From: Cristatella mucedo
Taxonomy: Eukaryota > Bryozoa > Phylactolaemata > Cristatellidae
NCBI GenBank assembly: GCA_009760855.2
Contig: WPIO01000031.1
Location: forward strand, 3,103,001-3,167,000
DNA: 64,000 nt
Reading direction: 5' to 3'
The position numbers and the translations under genes are program-made. How positions within the stretch are numbered: position 1 is the stretch's first letter; every line of letters starts with the position of its first letter. Below the pieces are notes generated by a model. It was not told where the DNA came from and did no database searches. It saw nothing but the letters and a program-made list of their open reading frames with translations. Shown in pieces: positions 34,200-45,500 of the stretch.

Positions 34200-35054
34200 G
34201 GCTAACCATCGCTTGCTGCATGAAGCAGACAGAAATACCGACAAAGAGAGGCTAACCGTCACTTGCTGCACGCGAGGCTTCCTCGTATTGACATGTACCC
34301 CCCCCCCCGGACCCATTAAGTGTCAGTTTCGACGTGCCGCCTGGGGTTTACCTTGTGCAATCTTCTTGGCTTTCACGTCTCACTTTGGCCACTTCCACTT
34401 GCCTCAGACGGCGATCAGAGCGAGTCGACAACGTCGCGTCCAACATTCGTCAGCCCCCGGCGTCTGTCATACTTGCACCGCTGGCCAGACAATCAATCGC
34501 CATGGCAACCAATCGTTAACCCAAGCTGGCGGAGTGCGTGAGCTGGCAGCAGCAGCTGGGGGTCGCCCTTAGGTCGGAAGCCTATGAAGAAGAAGACCCT
34601 ACCCTAGAAGCCTATGCCAGCACAGCGAAAATGAGACCATCAGCCAAGCTGAACAGCGAGCTGCCCGGCGCCGGGCAAAGGAGACCTCGTGTGATGTTCG
34701 GCGCTGACCCGGAGGCAGACTTTGGCGGCTGCATCAGCAGCAGCAATGGCCAGCGGCGGTAGCCTCGCACGCAGGGCTGGAGGCAGGGGCTGCCGTCCTG
34801 CAGCCCGCAGCTATAGCTGACTTGCTCAGGCAAGGTCAAGGTTCGGCCCTTTCACGACCCCCCCCCCCGCAAAGTTGAAGCTCCAAATAACTTCTCTCGC
34901 TAAACTCCTGCAGAGACCTCCAGCCGCGAAGAAGCTGTGGGAAAGTGCCAACTAACGGCCACGATCATCCCAGGGTAGAACGTAAAGAGGTGGCTTTCGG
35001 ATAGAAGCGGCGCTGTCGGACTTAGTACGAAGTTGCTTTCGAGACAATATGGGT

Positions 35055-35220
<166 letters not shown>

Positions 35221-35264
35221 GAGAGAGAACCGCTGTCTGCCTCAGAGCGCAACAAGAATAGATA

Positions 35265-35430
35265 CAGGGGAATTAAAACAAAACTAGCTAATTTAACAGC
35301 CACATTTGTGTAGCGGCCAAAGAGCCTACCGCTTGCAGCTAGCAATAAAAGATTACCCACAGCAGGATTCGAACCCACGACCTCGATCGTGATGAATGAG
35401 TATCTTACCTTCTGGGCTATTGCGGCCCTT
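35265..35430 (-). mobile_element. tRNA-derived SINE with A and B boxes
   Basis: On the minus strand TAGCCCAGAAGG (35419-35408) resembles a pol III A box and GGTTCGAATCC (35375-35365) is a canonical B box, at tRNA-like spacing. The segment GATCGAGGTCGTGGGTTCGA matches the SINE at 56.9 kb. Downstream, the sequence up to GGCCGCTACACAAATG weakly resembles the LINE-type tail. An intact tRNA gene is unlikely because no full acceptor stem is seen. Confidence 0.72.
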
Positions 35431-35758
35431 AATAATTAGAGAGAAAGGCATGCCGAGTGTTTGAATGGCAGACGGGATAAAGACTAAAGGAATAGGAATT
35501 GACTGAGTAGCTCAAATAAGTCCGGCGTCCCGCCTTGACTGTTCTAGTTAAGATATAGGGTGCTCGGCCGCAGCACTGCTTGATGGTACTCCCTCGATAA
35601 GGAAAGGCAGTCCTATATAAATTACTGGTCGTGCTCCGCCGCCTCGGAGATGAAAATAAATAAGAATGCTTCGAAAAGGGCAACTTGGTGGATCCCATCT
35701 TGAAATGAAAGCCCTGACTGGTAATGTGGGCGTGGGTCGTCTAACTTATTAACTTAAA

Positions 35759-35759
<1 letters not shown>

Positions 35760-35833
<74 letters not shown>
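35760..35833. repeat. (CT)n microsatellite
   Basis: About 70 bp of pure CT, about 0.6 kb to the right of the (GA)n array. Confidence 0.96.
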
Positions 35834-35834
35834 G

Positions 35835-37500
35835 CAGTGCACGTGTGTCTATTGATATCTTTTGAAGAGACGTTATGCATCTCTTCTAGAAAATCCTCTA
35901 TTAGCAGAAGACAACAGTTGACCAATCTTGTATCCTACATGCTTTGCTTATCAGTGCATGATTGAGAGAGTATTACTAACAGCCGCTGTGTAAGTTTTTC
36001 GAGTGCTTTGCTATGTCTGTCTTAGCATAATAATTTCGTACTACTGCCTACTTGAGAGTTTAGAAATACTAGATGAAGTTTCCATGGTGTGCAATCCGGA
36101 AGAGCTATTATTATTATTACTCCTATTACTGACTTTTTGAGCTGTTAAGCTTGGCTTAATATGGCGTGCAGTTGGCATCTATCCGCTGAAGGGCTCAGGC
36201 TAAGAAAGTGGCTCACTTGTCGCTACGTGACGGAGCTCTGATCCTGGAACTAGGAGCACAGTTTGACGCGAAGAAATGAAGAAAAATTCTTCACGCACAC
36301 ATACGTAACGTTGAGAATTAAGCATGCTCCTTGGAAACACAGCCCTATTCATTGATCTATATAGTCTCAGTGCGCACCACATGTACAGTTTTTTCTATCC
36401 TTACAGGCAATGTTCTTTACCAGTATCTCTTACGGATATATATACATTCTAAATGTATGCTCGCCATCGCGGCCTTCCAGTACTGAATGGTTTTTCTCAA
36501 GTGTCTCACAGCCCGCACATATCATCACCCAGAGTGCATCTCTTTAGGTTATTGTTAACCGGGATACGTCGATACGGTAGCTGGGTGATGGCTTGGTGGG
36601 TGGTGCGGCCGCTTCTGCTGCTGCTGCAGGCGCCGTCGCCGCAGCCGCCGCCGCTGCTGCCTGGCTTTTCCGGCAAAGAGCTCTGCCAGCAGCGGTTGGT
36701 CACGTAAACACGTGCACTGCACTGCCCTCGGCGGTCAGCACTCTTTGTCAGGAGTGTGGCGGCGTCTGAGGCAGACGCCGTCTCGAGCGGCCTTGACCGA
36801 AGCCCGCCATGTGGCGCTGTGGCCGAATCCGCTCTGCTGCTCGGAAAGGGTGTCCAAAATGGCAGGTGACTCATTTGCAATGCTCGGAGCTCTGCCAGAG
36901 AACTTCAGAAGGTGAGCCTAGTGCTTCGCCTAATTAAAATGCCACCCCAGAGGCAGGCAAATCAGCTGAAGAAGCTCCACGAGGCCGCTGTACAAGATAA
37001 TTATTCTATGCATATTCTCAAAATCAATAGGATAGAATTCCCATCCTCGCAGTGTCGACTCGCCTCGGGATCCGTGACTTAGGCACTCGATGAGGCATGA
37101 TTTATCAAAGGCAAAAGCAGCAACGGGCAGTAACGTTGCCGCTCTGAAGCCGCCGCCACAAAGCTAACTGCTTCTTGTCTTGCTTGCTTCGATCAGTTTC
37201 GGTGGAAACGCTCCAAATGCCAAACGACGCTAATCAGATTGCAGGCGTGCTAGACTAATATGCCCGCACAAAACATGTAAGGCCAAACAGTCAAGAACAT
37301 TCTGCCACAGCGAAATTTTGCTTGTATATCTCCTATTGATTTAGCTTCAACTCTCGCCTACCCGGTGGCTAAAACTGGTCACTAATTCAGTCTCTCTTCA
37401 GTGTATCTGATTGCTAAATTTGCAAATCGGTTAGCTGCGTATACACAATTACCTGCAGTGCCAGCATATACTAGAATATAGAATATTAGATAAGATAGCT
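35835..37500. other. No recognisable gene
   Basis: Includes a short GCT/CCG-rich patch at about 36608-36660 and an ATT run near 36107. The open frames lack family motifs. Confidence 0.4.
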
Positions 37501-37514
37501 CAATCATCGAGGGA

Positions 37515-37888
37515 CCAACGGATGGATCATATTTCTGGCGGGTGGGGGCGGGCGGGCGTCGGGCGGACGGACGGGCAGACAGACGGATGCATGCAGGCAC
37601 GCAAGCATGCATGCATTCCTGGATGGATGCAAGCCTAGATATATGCATGCTTTCTTAGATGGGTGCATATATGATGCATTAACGGATGCATGGTTGGATT
37701 GATGTTCGCGTCCATGGATGAGTTGCTGGATGCATGAATGCGTGCATTGGTGCATTGATGCATGCATAGACGGATGCATGCATAGATGGATGTCTGCACG
37801 GATGGCTGGATCGACGCATGCATGCGTGCATGCATCAGTTTGGTTGAATGATGGACGAATGGGTGTATGGATTGACGGACGGACAGAC
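37515..37888. repeat. Imperfect tetranucleotide array (GGAT/GATG/GACG family)
   Basis: About 370 bp dominated by GGATGCAT, GATGGATG and GACGGACG variants. It continues to the right of the dispersed repeat at 38391-38500. Cys/Met/His frames on the minus strand are artefacts. Confidence 0.85.
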
Positions 37889-38390
37889 GCATTGTTACAA
37901 GCGTATGCGGCTTCCACCTCCGGTCAGAACTAGGCCGAAAACGCAGCGCTTGTGACGGTGCTAGTCTCAGCCGATGCATGACGAATACCGGTGACGACTG
38001 AACCTTGTATCACGGCTAGTCACTTGTAGGTGCTGCACCAATGTACGCATGTATGCCGGCAGTAGCAAGAACACGGCAGCGACGAAGTGCGCTCATACCT
38101 TGAAACATCAAGTCTGTATCCATAATTCAGATATGTCTATATGGCACCAACGGATGATTACAGGCGTTCAACAGCGGCAATGACATACACCAACGGTCTG
38201 TGTCCCAGAGCTTCAATCAGCTCCAATGTCAATATATCGAGTCTCGAATCCTGACTGCCCTCTTATCTCATGGCCCCGGCTTTCTTTTTTTATGGCCTCG
38301 ACGATAAACCATCGTGTAATTGCATAATCGCTAATAATAATTATCCTCCGTAATCCGGCTGGTTTAACTGGAACTACCGTTTCAGCACGA
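37889..38390 (+). repeat. ~490-bp dispersed repeat, copy 2, inside a tetranucleotide array
   Basis: Homologous to 16366-16868 (GGTCAGAACTAGGCCG, GAATACCGGTGACG, AATCCGGCTGGTTTAA). It is bracketed by ACGGACGGACAGAC at 37875-37888 and 38391-38404, so it appears inserted into the array with a 14-bp duplication. The repetitive target weakens that inference. Confidence 0.75.
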
Positions 38391-38505
38391 ACGGACGGAC
38401 AGACTCATGGACAAACAGATGCAAGCACGGAAGGATGGAATGATGGATGGGTGGATGAATGGAAGTATAGAAGAATGGGTGGACAAACAGGTAGAGATAC
38501 ATTAG
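38391..38505. repeat. Right part of the interrupted tetranucleotide array
   Basis: GGACGGACAGACTCATGGAC followed by GATGGATGGGTGGATGAATG-type repeats. It continues the array at 37515-37888. Confidence 0.85.
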
Positions 38506-38509
38506 ACAG

Positions 38510-39950
38510 CTAGAGAGATCGTGCTGCTTGAAGTGCGGAGAAATCCCGGATGTCTACTTTCGCAAAGTCGCAGATCCGGCTATCGGTTCGCTTCGTCTTC
38601 GCATTGCACTTCATCCTCGTGACTTGTTTCAGACTATTCGATGGGGGCTCTCTTTCTCGCTATTCGTAAACGACATCTATTTTAAGTTATGGATGTTCTC
38701 TTCTGGCCTTTGCGAATCTGTTTATTTGTTCTCTCGTTCACTTTTACTTATTTTCCCCGGCATCAGACGGTTCTCGTTATTTTTCCTGCCGGCATCTAGA
38801 TCATGTTTACCGTGTGCCGTAGAAAACACTCAATCGTTGACGTTTTTTGTAATGGGCGAAGACTGGGTATGTCTTCCCACGCAGTAGCTTTTGGTGAAGG
38901 CTTGGTGGTTGTGAATTTCCGGTTGCCATTTGCCGGGGCTCTCATTCTTCCGCTTGCACTCTTTCACTGGGTAGCTTCACCGCCTCTTTGTATTCTCATC
39001 GCCCTTGTCGGGCACCGACCGGCCTGGTTAGCCGCTACTCCGCTGCGCTTCTGGAAACTGCACACAGCGAACAAACCGCGTTTCGCGCTCCCTAGTTGAA
39101 GTCATCGTGACAGTCTCAACGGCACACACCGCTGTTGGCGGCTCTTAGCAAGTACCTTAAGAGAATGAAATCTATCCTGGCGCTATACAGCACCTTGTCC
39201 GAAAAGTAATAACCAGGCCTAATGACAGATAAGGCAGAATGCTTAGAAAAGCATGAAAAATGAGAAAAAGTTCGCAAGACCACATTCAGGAACTCGGGCT
39301 CGTCTGACTCCTGGTTTGGTGACAATCAAAACAGACGAGGTCACTGAGGCGGAAAGGAAAAAGGGGAGCTGAGTGAAAGCTTCGCGGAACGAGCGAAGAA
39401 CGCTTCTCGCTGTCCTTGCTTCTCTGCCTTAGCGGCGATTCATGCTGATCTCTATTTGCTGCCTGTTCGCATATTTTAAGCACTTTAGGAATAGCGCGCA
39501 TCACAATCTTAATTCGTATTTTGAAGCAACGACACGCTAGTCCAGCCGCGATCTCAGATGCGAAGGTAAGCTGCCCTCGTGCGGGACGCGTTGTGACGTA
39601 TTTCCCGTGGACTGCACATCGGGTTAGGCTATCGTCTGAATGCCTGCGAGCATTGGAGGTGGCTCAAACAGGTTTTGTAGCCTCGTCTTGAGGCCCCTGG
39701 CCGGTCAGATTCGCTCTCTCGAGACTGATGCCAGAGGCTTAGGACGGATTTGCATTGATATGCGAAATACCTTGTCCTGAGCTGCCGCACACATTTGCAA
39801 TAACGGCTTTGCTTCCGTCCTGCCCTTGCACGAAATCGATGCCTGATTGTGAGCCATTAGAATAATGAGATGAATTCCGGCGACGATTGCTTTCAAAGTA
39901 ATGCCGCGCCTTAGCTTACTCGAAGCCCCCCCCCCCCGCTCCTCGCACAA
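38510..39950. other. No recognisable gene
   Basis: A 119-residue frame at 38528-38887 and neighbours show no conserved motif. No repeat family was recognised. Confidence 0.4.
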
Positions 39951-40691
39951 AGACGTGTCGCGGCGTCGCTCTCAGAATGCTGCTGCTGCTGCTACGATCG
40001 TGGTGGCGTCGCCGTTACACTGCGCCGCGACCGTCGCTCGAGGCGTCGCCGTCAGATTTTTTAGACGCTCGTCTTCCTAACGTGACCAAATCCTTACCGC
40101 CTTGGCTGCAGCAGCCGAACGCGGATTCGCTGAGGCGGCTGCACTCGCCCGTGAGCTTCGGAGGGGGCCGCTTAAGAGACGCTCTCGTGCCAGAAGTAAA
40201 AGTAAAATAAAAGCTGCGCTCGCTCGGCTTGGGAGATGGTTTCAGCTCACATCAGCGGGGCAGCAGCAGCGGTCCGGCGCGCCTGTCGGAGGCGCCGCCG
40301 TCGCTGCGGCAGACAGCCTCGAGTAGAGAGCTCAGTAGACAACTCGAACGGATCAGCATGGCGAGTCGTCGGTCGTCGTCAGAGACAGTTCTGCATGCCA
40401 TTTCAGCCGCTGCAGCGCCGTCAGTGAAACCGCGATACGTAGTACGCCAGTGAATCCGCGATACGTACTGGATTCTTCGCCTGCGACACCGATAGCAAGC
40501 GGCCGATTATTATTCCGTTTCTAATTAAGATCTAAAAGGCAGTTCGGCTGGTGAAAGCTACTTCTTTGCAAGGTTTGTCCTTCTTTCGAACGACGACTCG
40601 GTCTTGCTGTTTTTGAAGCTATGCTATCTCTATGTGCTACGTAGTTTGCATAAGAATTGTCCTCGCTGCTGTAGAGCAGCCGCGAGCCCCG

Positions 40692-40945
40692 CAGCGCTTC
40701 TACGTCACGGAGCAGCGCTTCTACGTCACGGAGCAGCGCTTCTACGTCACGGAGCAGCGCTTCTACGTCACGGAGCAGCGCTTCTACGTCACGGAGCAGC
40801 GCTTCTACGTCACGGAGCAGCGCTTCTACGTCACGGAGCAGCGCTTCTACGTCACGGAGCAGCGCTTCTACGTCACGGAGCAGCGCTTCTACGTCACGGA
40901 GCAGCGCTTCTACGTCACGGAGCAGCGCTTCTACGTCACGGCGCG
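40692..40945. repeat. Twelve tandem copies of a 21-bp unit with CRE/ATF-like core
   Basis: The core CTTCTACGTCACGG recurs exactly every 21 bp, twelve times, from about 40698 to 40929, with essentially no divergence until the last unit. On the other strand the core reads TGACGTAG, a CREB/ATF-like half-site plus extension. Because 21 is a multiple of three, several frames are open: RFYVTEQ on plus, RHGAALL in another plus frame, and RDVEALL on minus in a 215-residue frame (41168-40521). None has an independent sign of being coding. Confidence 0.95.
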
Positions 40946-41805
40946 TCCTGGCGAAACTAAACGGGAGACGACATCTTGTAAAGCCCGAAAAGACTGAAAT
41001 GTTTCCTGCCGATGAAGAAATGCCAACGAAGCGCGTGCACCGCGATGATGAGCTACGCTGGCTAGCGCACGCACACCGAAAGCTGCTTGGACGTTGAGTG
41101 AGTACACCGCCGAGAGAACTCTCCAGCATGGCACCCGCGCATGGCTTAGAGGTCCGCGCTACGTTCACGCCTCGACATGAGTTATGCGTTTAGTGGCAAT
41201 CCCTAACGGTCTCAATCGCGTCCACTGCAGACGGCCTCGAACTGCGGACAATCTTTCTCGTAAGACAAGACTCCCAACTTCCTCTACATATGCACGATTG
41301 TCGTTGGCGAAATTAATCGAATGCTCGGAGGTGGCTTCGGTCGGTTCATCTAGACCGAGCTGGTCACGTGACCACAATCCACCCTTCGATTCCGAGTGCT
41401 TTGATTCGCCGGCACGATATATTTTGACCGGTCGCCTCTTCTAGTCACTCTTGTCGGGGAAGCGACGGCTTTGTGGTTGTTGCTGTATGTCAAAACTTTT
41501 CGAGCTCATTTCTAATCATCCTGGCTTCCAAGTAACTAAGGAAATGGCTGGCAAGTAACTAAGGTAGTGGCTTGCTACCCGCGCGCCACCGAAATAACGC
41601 ATCGCGCGGGCTATTCTCGCCATCACTTACGCAAAATCTTTCGGTCCTCTCTTTCCTACATTTTAGACCAAATTTTAATGCCAATAAATCCCATCAAAAG
41701 CTGCTGCCGAAAAAGGCTATAAACTTGCGTGCTCCTCATTGTGTGAGCCTATTTGTTCGTAAACTGCTCGTGCTATCTCTGAACAGTTGATAAGTTCCAT
41801 TTCAG

Positions 41806-41866
41806 TAAATTTAATGTCCTTAGAAAGGGGTTCAATTCTCCTGAGGCGCTTTATAAATCTTTCACT
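41806..41866 (+). mobile_element. LINE 3'-tail fragment
   Basis: TTAGAAAGGGGTTCAATTCT followed by CCTGAGGCGCTTTATAAAT is a degraded family hairpin. It lacks a clear ATT tail. Confidence 0.6.
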
Positions 41867-42378
41867 ATGTCACTATACGATCGTCAAGTAATTTGTACCA
41901 TATACTGTTGTCTCTACCCGTAGGGCGCCCACCAGAAGTCGTCGGGGCCAAGATCGGCACCCTATAAATCCCCGATTGCGTCGATTCGCCACCACTGACC
42001 TCGTACGCTCGCACACGATTTCCGGCTAGTCGCTAGAAAGCGTCGCCTTAAGCTGCGTTCACGCAGCAGACTTTCCTCCTAAATGGGCACAGATTGCGCA
42101 CCGATTTCCCACAGATTTGGGCTACTACGCCACCATACGTCACCACATTTAAGGGAGAGAAGCCAAGTCTTCAAACTCTCATGAAGCAGAATTTGCTTTT
42201 ACTTTTTTGGCTGGTCCAGTCGACCAATCAAAATTCCGGGGCTCGTCAACTACACCCTACGGCCAAAATAAAAATGGCTGCCGTTTGTAGGCTCGAGGTG
42301 TTCAGAGCAAGTCTATGAATATGGGATGCTTATGCATTATACCCAAGGCTTAAGCATTTTCCCCAAGGCTTAAGCAAG

Positions 42379-42478
42379 CGGCCAGGCCAACGGCCGCTGC
42401 GCGGCGCGTGCCAGCGGCCGTGCTCGCAGTGCTGCATCGCTCCTCTCTTCTGCGCATGCTCGCCGGCGCTCTTCCTGA
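42379..42478 (+). repeat. 100-bp direct repeat, copy 1
   Basis: Begins CGGCCAGGCCAACGGCCGCT and ends GCTCTTCCTGA. It matches 44872-44971 with a single difference that I could see (GCATGCTCG versus GCATGTTCG). Confidence 0.93.
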
Positions 42479-43892
42479 GGTGGCGATATCGGATTCTACG
42501 ATTCTACGTAGAATATACCGTGCGTTAATTTATCCAAGCCACCAACGAACTCGGGACGGCGCACATTACAGCGAATTATGATTCTACGCAAAAAAACGTA
42601 AATGGCTGCCGATTACGTGGATGGAGGTGTCTGGTACCCTAGCTTTGACGGACGCTTTGAGGTAGGAAGTGGTCGTTCTTCCTGAGCCGGTTACAGCTAC
42701 TGTGGACCATGTGACTGCCGCAACTTGCATTGAGGCGGCGGCTGCTACTGCTGAGGTCATTGAGCGCTTCTCCAATGCTGGACAAGCTGTTCTCCTTCAC
42801 TGCGAGCCTGTCAGGCGCTCTGAGCGTCGGTCGGCCATGACTCTCCTTAGCGCGTTTTTGTCTCCTTGGAAGCGCTTCTTTTCCTGGAACTGTGAGCCTG
42901 CTCCCTCGCCACTTGCCAGACGATGAAGAGCGGAGCTTTAGCTGCGTAGCATCCGGGTACGTAGCTGCATGCTGCATACCGCTACTGCACGACGTTGGAG
43001 AGGACAAGCTGCTACCTAGGTCGGAATCTTAGCGTCTTCATGACGATTCCTCTTCGCGCTTGAGGTGACTAAAGGAGACTTCTTCTCGCGCGCGCGTTAT
43101 AATGTCCACGTGACTTTTTCTGCCACGATACCCTTGACTTTGCAGCCTAGTGAATGCAATGCCATCGTGTTTAAGTACGCGAATGTCGACCACTTTCGAG
43201 CGGTTACGACCACGCAAAGGTTGCTGAATTGGCGTGTCGTAAAAGCAGATGCAAGGAACTTCTTGTTCCGTTGACGTAACTTAACTGCTCATTGACTTAC
43301 GAAAGGCTGCCAGTGCGCCTACGTTTCTTAGAGCCGATGAACACCGGAAATTGTGCCCGATCATGTCCCGCGGACTGTCTAACTGAAATAAGTCACAGCT
43401 GCCAGTGCAACGCGAGGCATGGAGGTCTGATCCTCCCTGCATCGATATGTGCACCAATCTAGCTCCAGTGAAAGATCGTTTCCGATCTCTACTACGGTAG
43501 CACTGCGGCTAAAGGTGCGCACTCAACTGTCTCCAGCCAAGTGAAGTGCTTACGAGCTGAACGCACAGGGAAAGCCGAGTGTTCTGGAGAAGCTTTGATG
43601 CCCAGTTCGTTGGTTTGGCCAACTACTGGCGGAAATGTGAAGCCAAAACAGTCACAGTGAACACTTTGAGGAAGTCTCCTGAAAATATCCTAGTTATTAA
43701 ATGGCGCAAGAGCCGAGCAAGCTGGCGATGCCGAAATTTCGCACCGGCCATAGTTGGACATTCGGTTTTTGTTTTCATTGTTATGGCCGGGGACGGCATT
43801 TTTTCAAGGTGGAGGTATTATATTCAAGGTGGTGGTAGTGAAACGGCGGCCAGCTAAATCAACCAGATTATAACTAATATCCATATTTTGTC

Positions 43893-44345
43893 ACACCGGA
43901 ATCGTAACGGCTACGAACCGATCATACGATAGTTTATGGCCGAAGCCACCGCATCGAAGCCGACGCCGTGAGTGCTCCGTCTCTGCAGTTGGCCTAAGAA
44001 TTTGAGCTGATTTGAGCTGTAGGGTCCACGGAGCCGCTGCTGTACATTATCGCCACAGGCGAAAGCCCGTAACCCTCCGCTGCTGTCAAAGAAATGTGTC
44101 TCTACATCGTGGATATGCACTTGCTATGTTAAGGCATGAGCGTTCGTCGTCGCTGCCGCGTTCCTGCTACTGCCGCCGTACCTGCATGCATCGGTGCAGC
44201 ACCTACAAGTCGCTAGCCTAGATACAAGGTTCAGGCGTCGCCAGCATCCGTCGCGCTTCGGCCGAGACACGCTACGGCCACTACGATCGCAGCGTTTGCA
44301 GCCTCGTTCTGACCGGACGCGGAAGCCGCTGCAGCCAGTTTGTAC
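43893..44345 (-). repeat. ~490-bp dispersed repeat, copy 3, inverted
   Basis: Read on the minus strand it contains GCGGCTTCCGCGTCCGGTCA, GACGCCTGAACCTTGTATC, GGCTAGCGACTTGTAGGTGC and CACCGATGCATGCAGGTA, in the same order as copies 1 and 2. It is more GC-rich than those copies. Confidence 0.75.
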
Positions 44346-44429
44346 CAAGGAGGCGCTGGCACCGCAAATAGAGTCCTCGTGACTTCCTGACCGTGTCTGA
44401 CTCATCTACCGATAACGTCTCGCAGCATC

Positions 44430-45500
44430 GATTAATTGCGCGCGCGCGAGCGCAGCTCTGCGGCCGCGCTCCGTTTTGGCGTTTTCCCTAGGCGGCCATT
44501 AAGTCGCCGAGAGGCGGTGGCGAACGTATTGACGTTTGCAACGCGTACCTAATCGAACGTGTCGGCCAGAAGCCGGCCAAGCTCGGCAGCTCCATCCGCG
44601 TCGCTCTGCGCGCTGAAGATTAAACCGCGATAGTCAATATATCAGTTCGTCATTATTTGCAGAGAAAATATGTGGCGAGCGCAATCGCAATGCCGAACTG
44701 CCAAAATGCATGCCAGCACGAACAAATCACGCTTCGCCTACCACCATCCCCCGCCGCCACCGCAGCTTAAGCGCGCCTCCCTCTATTGCCACCCCAGCCT
44801 CCCGTCCGCCATCGTACTAAAACGTGCCACCGCGTGCGACCGGACTGCTTCCGGCGGTTTCTATTCGTCGACGGCCAGGCCAACGGCCGCTGCGCGGCGC
44901 GTGCCAGCGGCCGTGCTCGCAGTGCTGCATCGCTCCTCTCTTCTGCGCATGTTCGCCGGCGCTCTTCCTGACGCCGGCGCTCTTCCTGACTTCGCGCGCT
45001 GCTAGCGGTTGTGAAGCCCGCTTTAACTTGCGATTGTCTTGTTCGCGCTGCTTGAGTAAATGCTGCCACTGAGGGGGCTGAGCCGTCGCCTCGTCGCTCT
45101 TAGCTGTCTCGCCGCAAGTACACGTGCGAGGGTGCGGTCAATTCCCTCAAGATGAGCGCGCCGCCGCCGGCCGCTGCTGGCGCTTTTACCGCTGGCCGCC
45201 TTAGTTGGCGTCGTTTGTTTGCGCCGCATCTTTCCCATCCGCAATTTTGCGGTCAGCAGTCGGTACGATGCCTGAGCGCGACGGCGGCGCTTTGATGCTA
45301 GCGACGAACGCTGACTCGGCGGACTCGCACTGCTTGCGCTTTCGCTACCGGGCTCGCACGTACATGCGCAGCGGCCGGCTCGCGCATTCAATGTCGAGCG
45401 CGCGAGTTTCGCGAGCTCGACATTGGGCTAGAAGCGATCGACAAAATTACAGCCGCGCGACTCTTTCCGAGAAACTAGAGCAGCAACTTAAAACGTTCTA
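44430..45500. other. GC-rich island, no recognisable gene
   Basis: CpG-rich DNA containing the second 100-bp repeat. Short Arg/Ala/Ser-rich frames occur on both strands without motifs. It could be a promoter-associated island for an unseen gene. Confidence 0.4.
44872..44971 (+). repeat. 100-bp direct repeat, copy 2, with an 18-bp terminal duplication
   Basis: Nearly identical to 42379-42478. Its last 18 bp, CGCCGGCGCTCTTCCTGA, are immediately repeated once, which copy 1 lacks. Confidence 0.93.

Noticed and set aside
35265-35430. Functional tRNA gene
   Set aside because: A and B boxes are present but no full cloverleaf or acceptor stem is evident, and related copies at 27.0 and 56.9 kb mark it as a SINE.
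37382-37979. His/Cys/Met-rich frames around 37.4-38.0 kb
   Set aside because: They translate the imperfect GGATGCATG tetranucleotide array.
38528-38887. 119-residue frame with a SLFVNDI-like string resembling an RT box
   Set aside because: The flanking residues do not follow RT order and no other motif is present.
40692-40945. CRISPR array
   Set aside because: Units are contiguous without spacers, and the context is animal DNA. It is a tandem repeat.
40632-40997. Neuropeptide precursor with RFYVTEQ repeats
   Set aside because: No signal peptide and no dibasic-Gly processing sites between units; two other frames of the same array are equally open.
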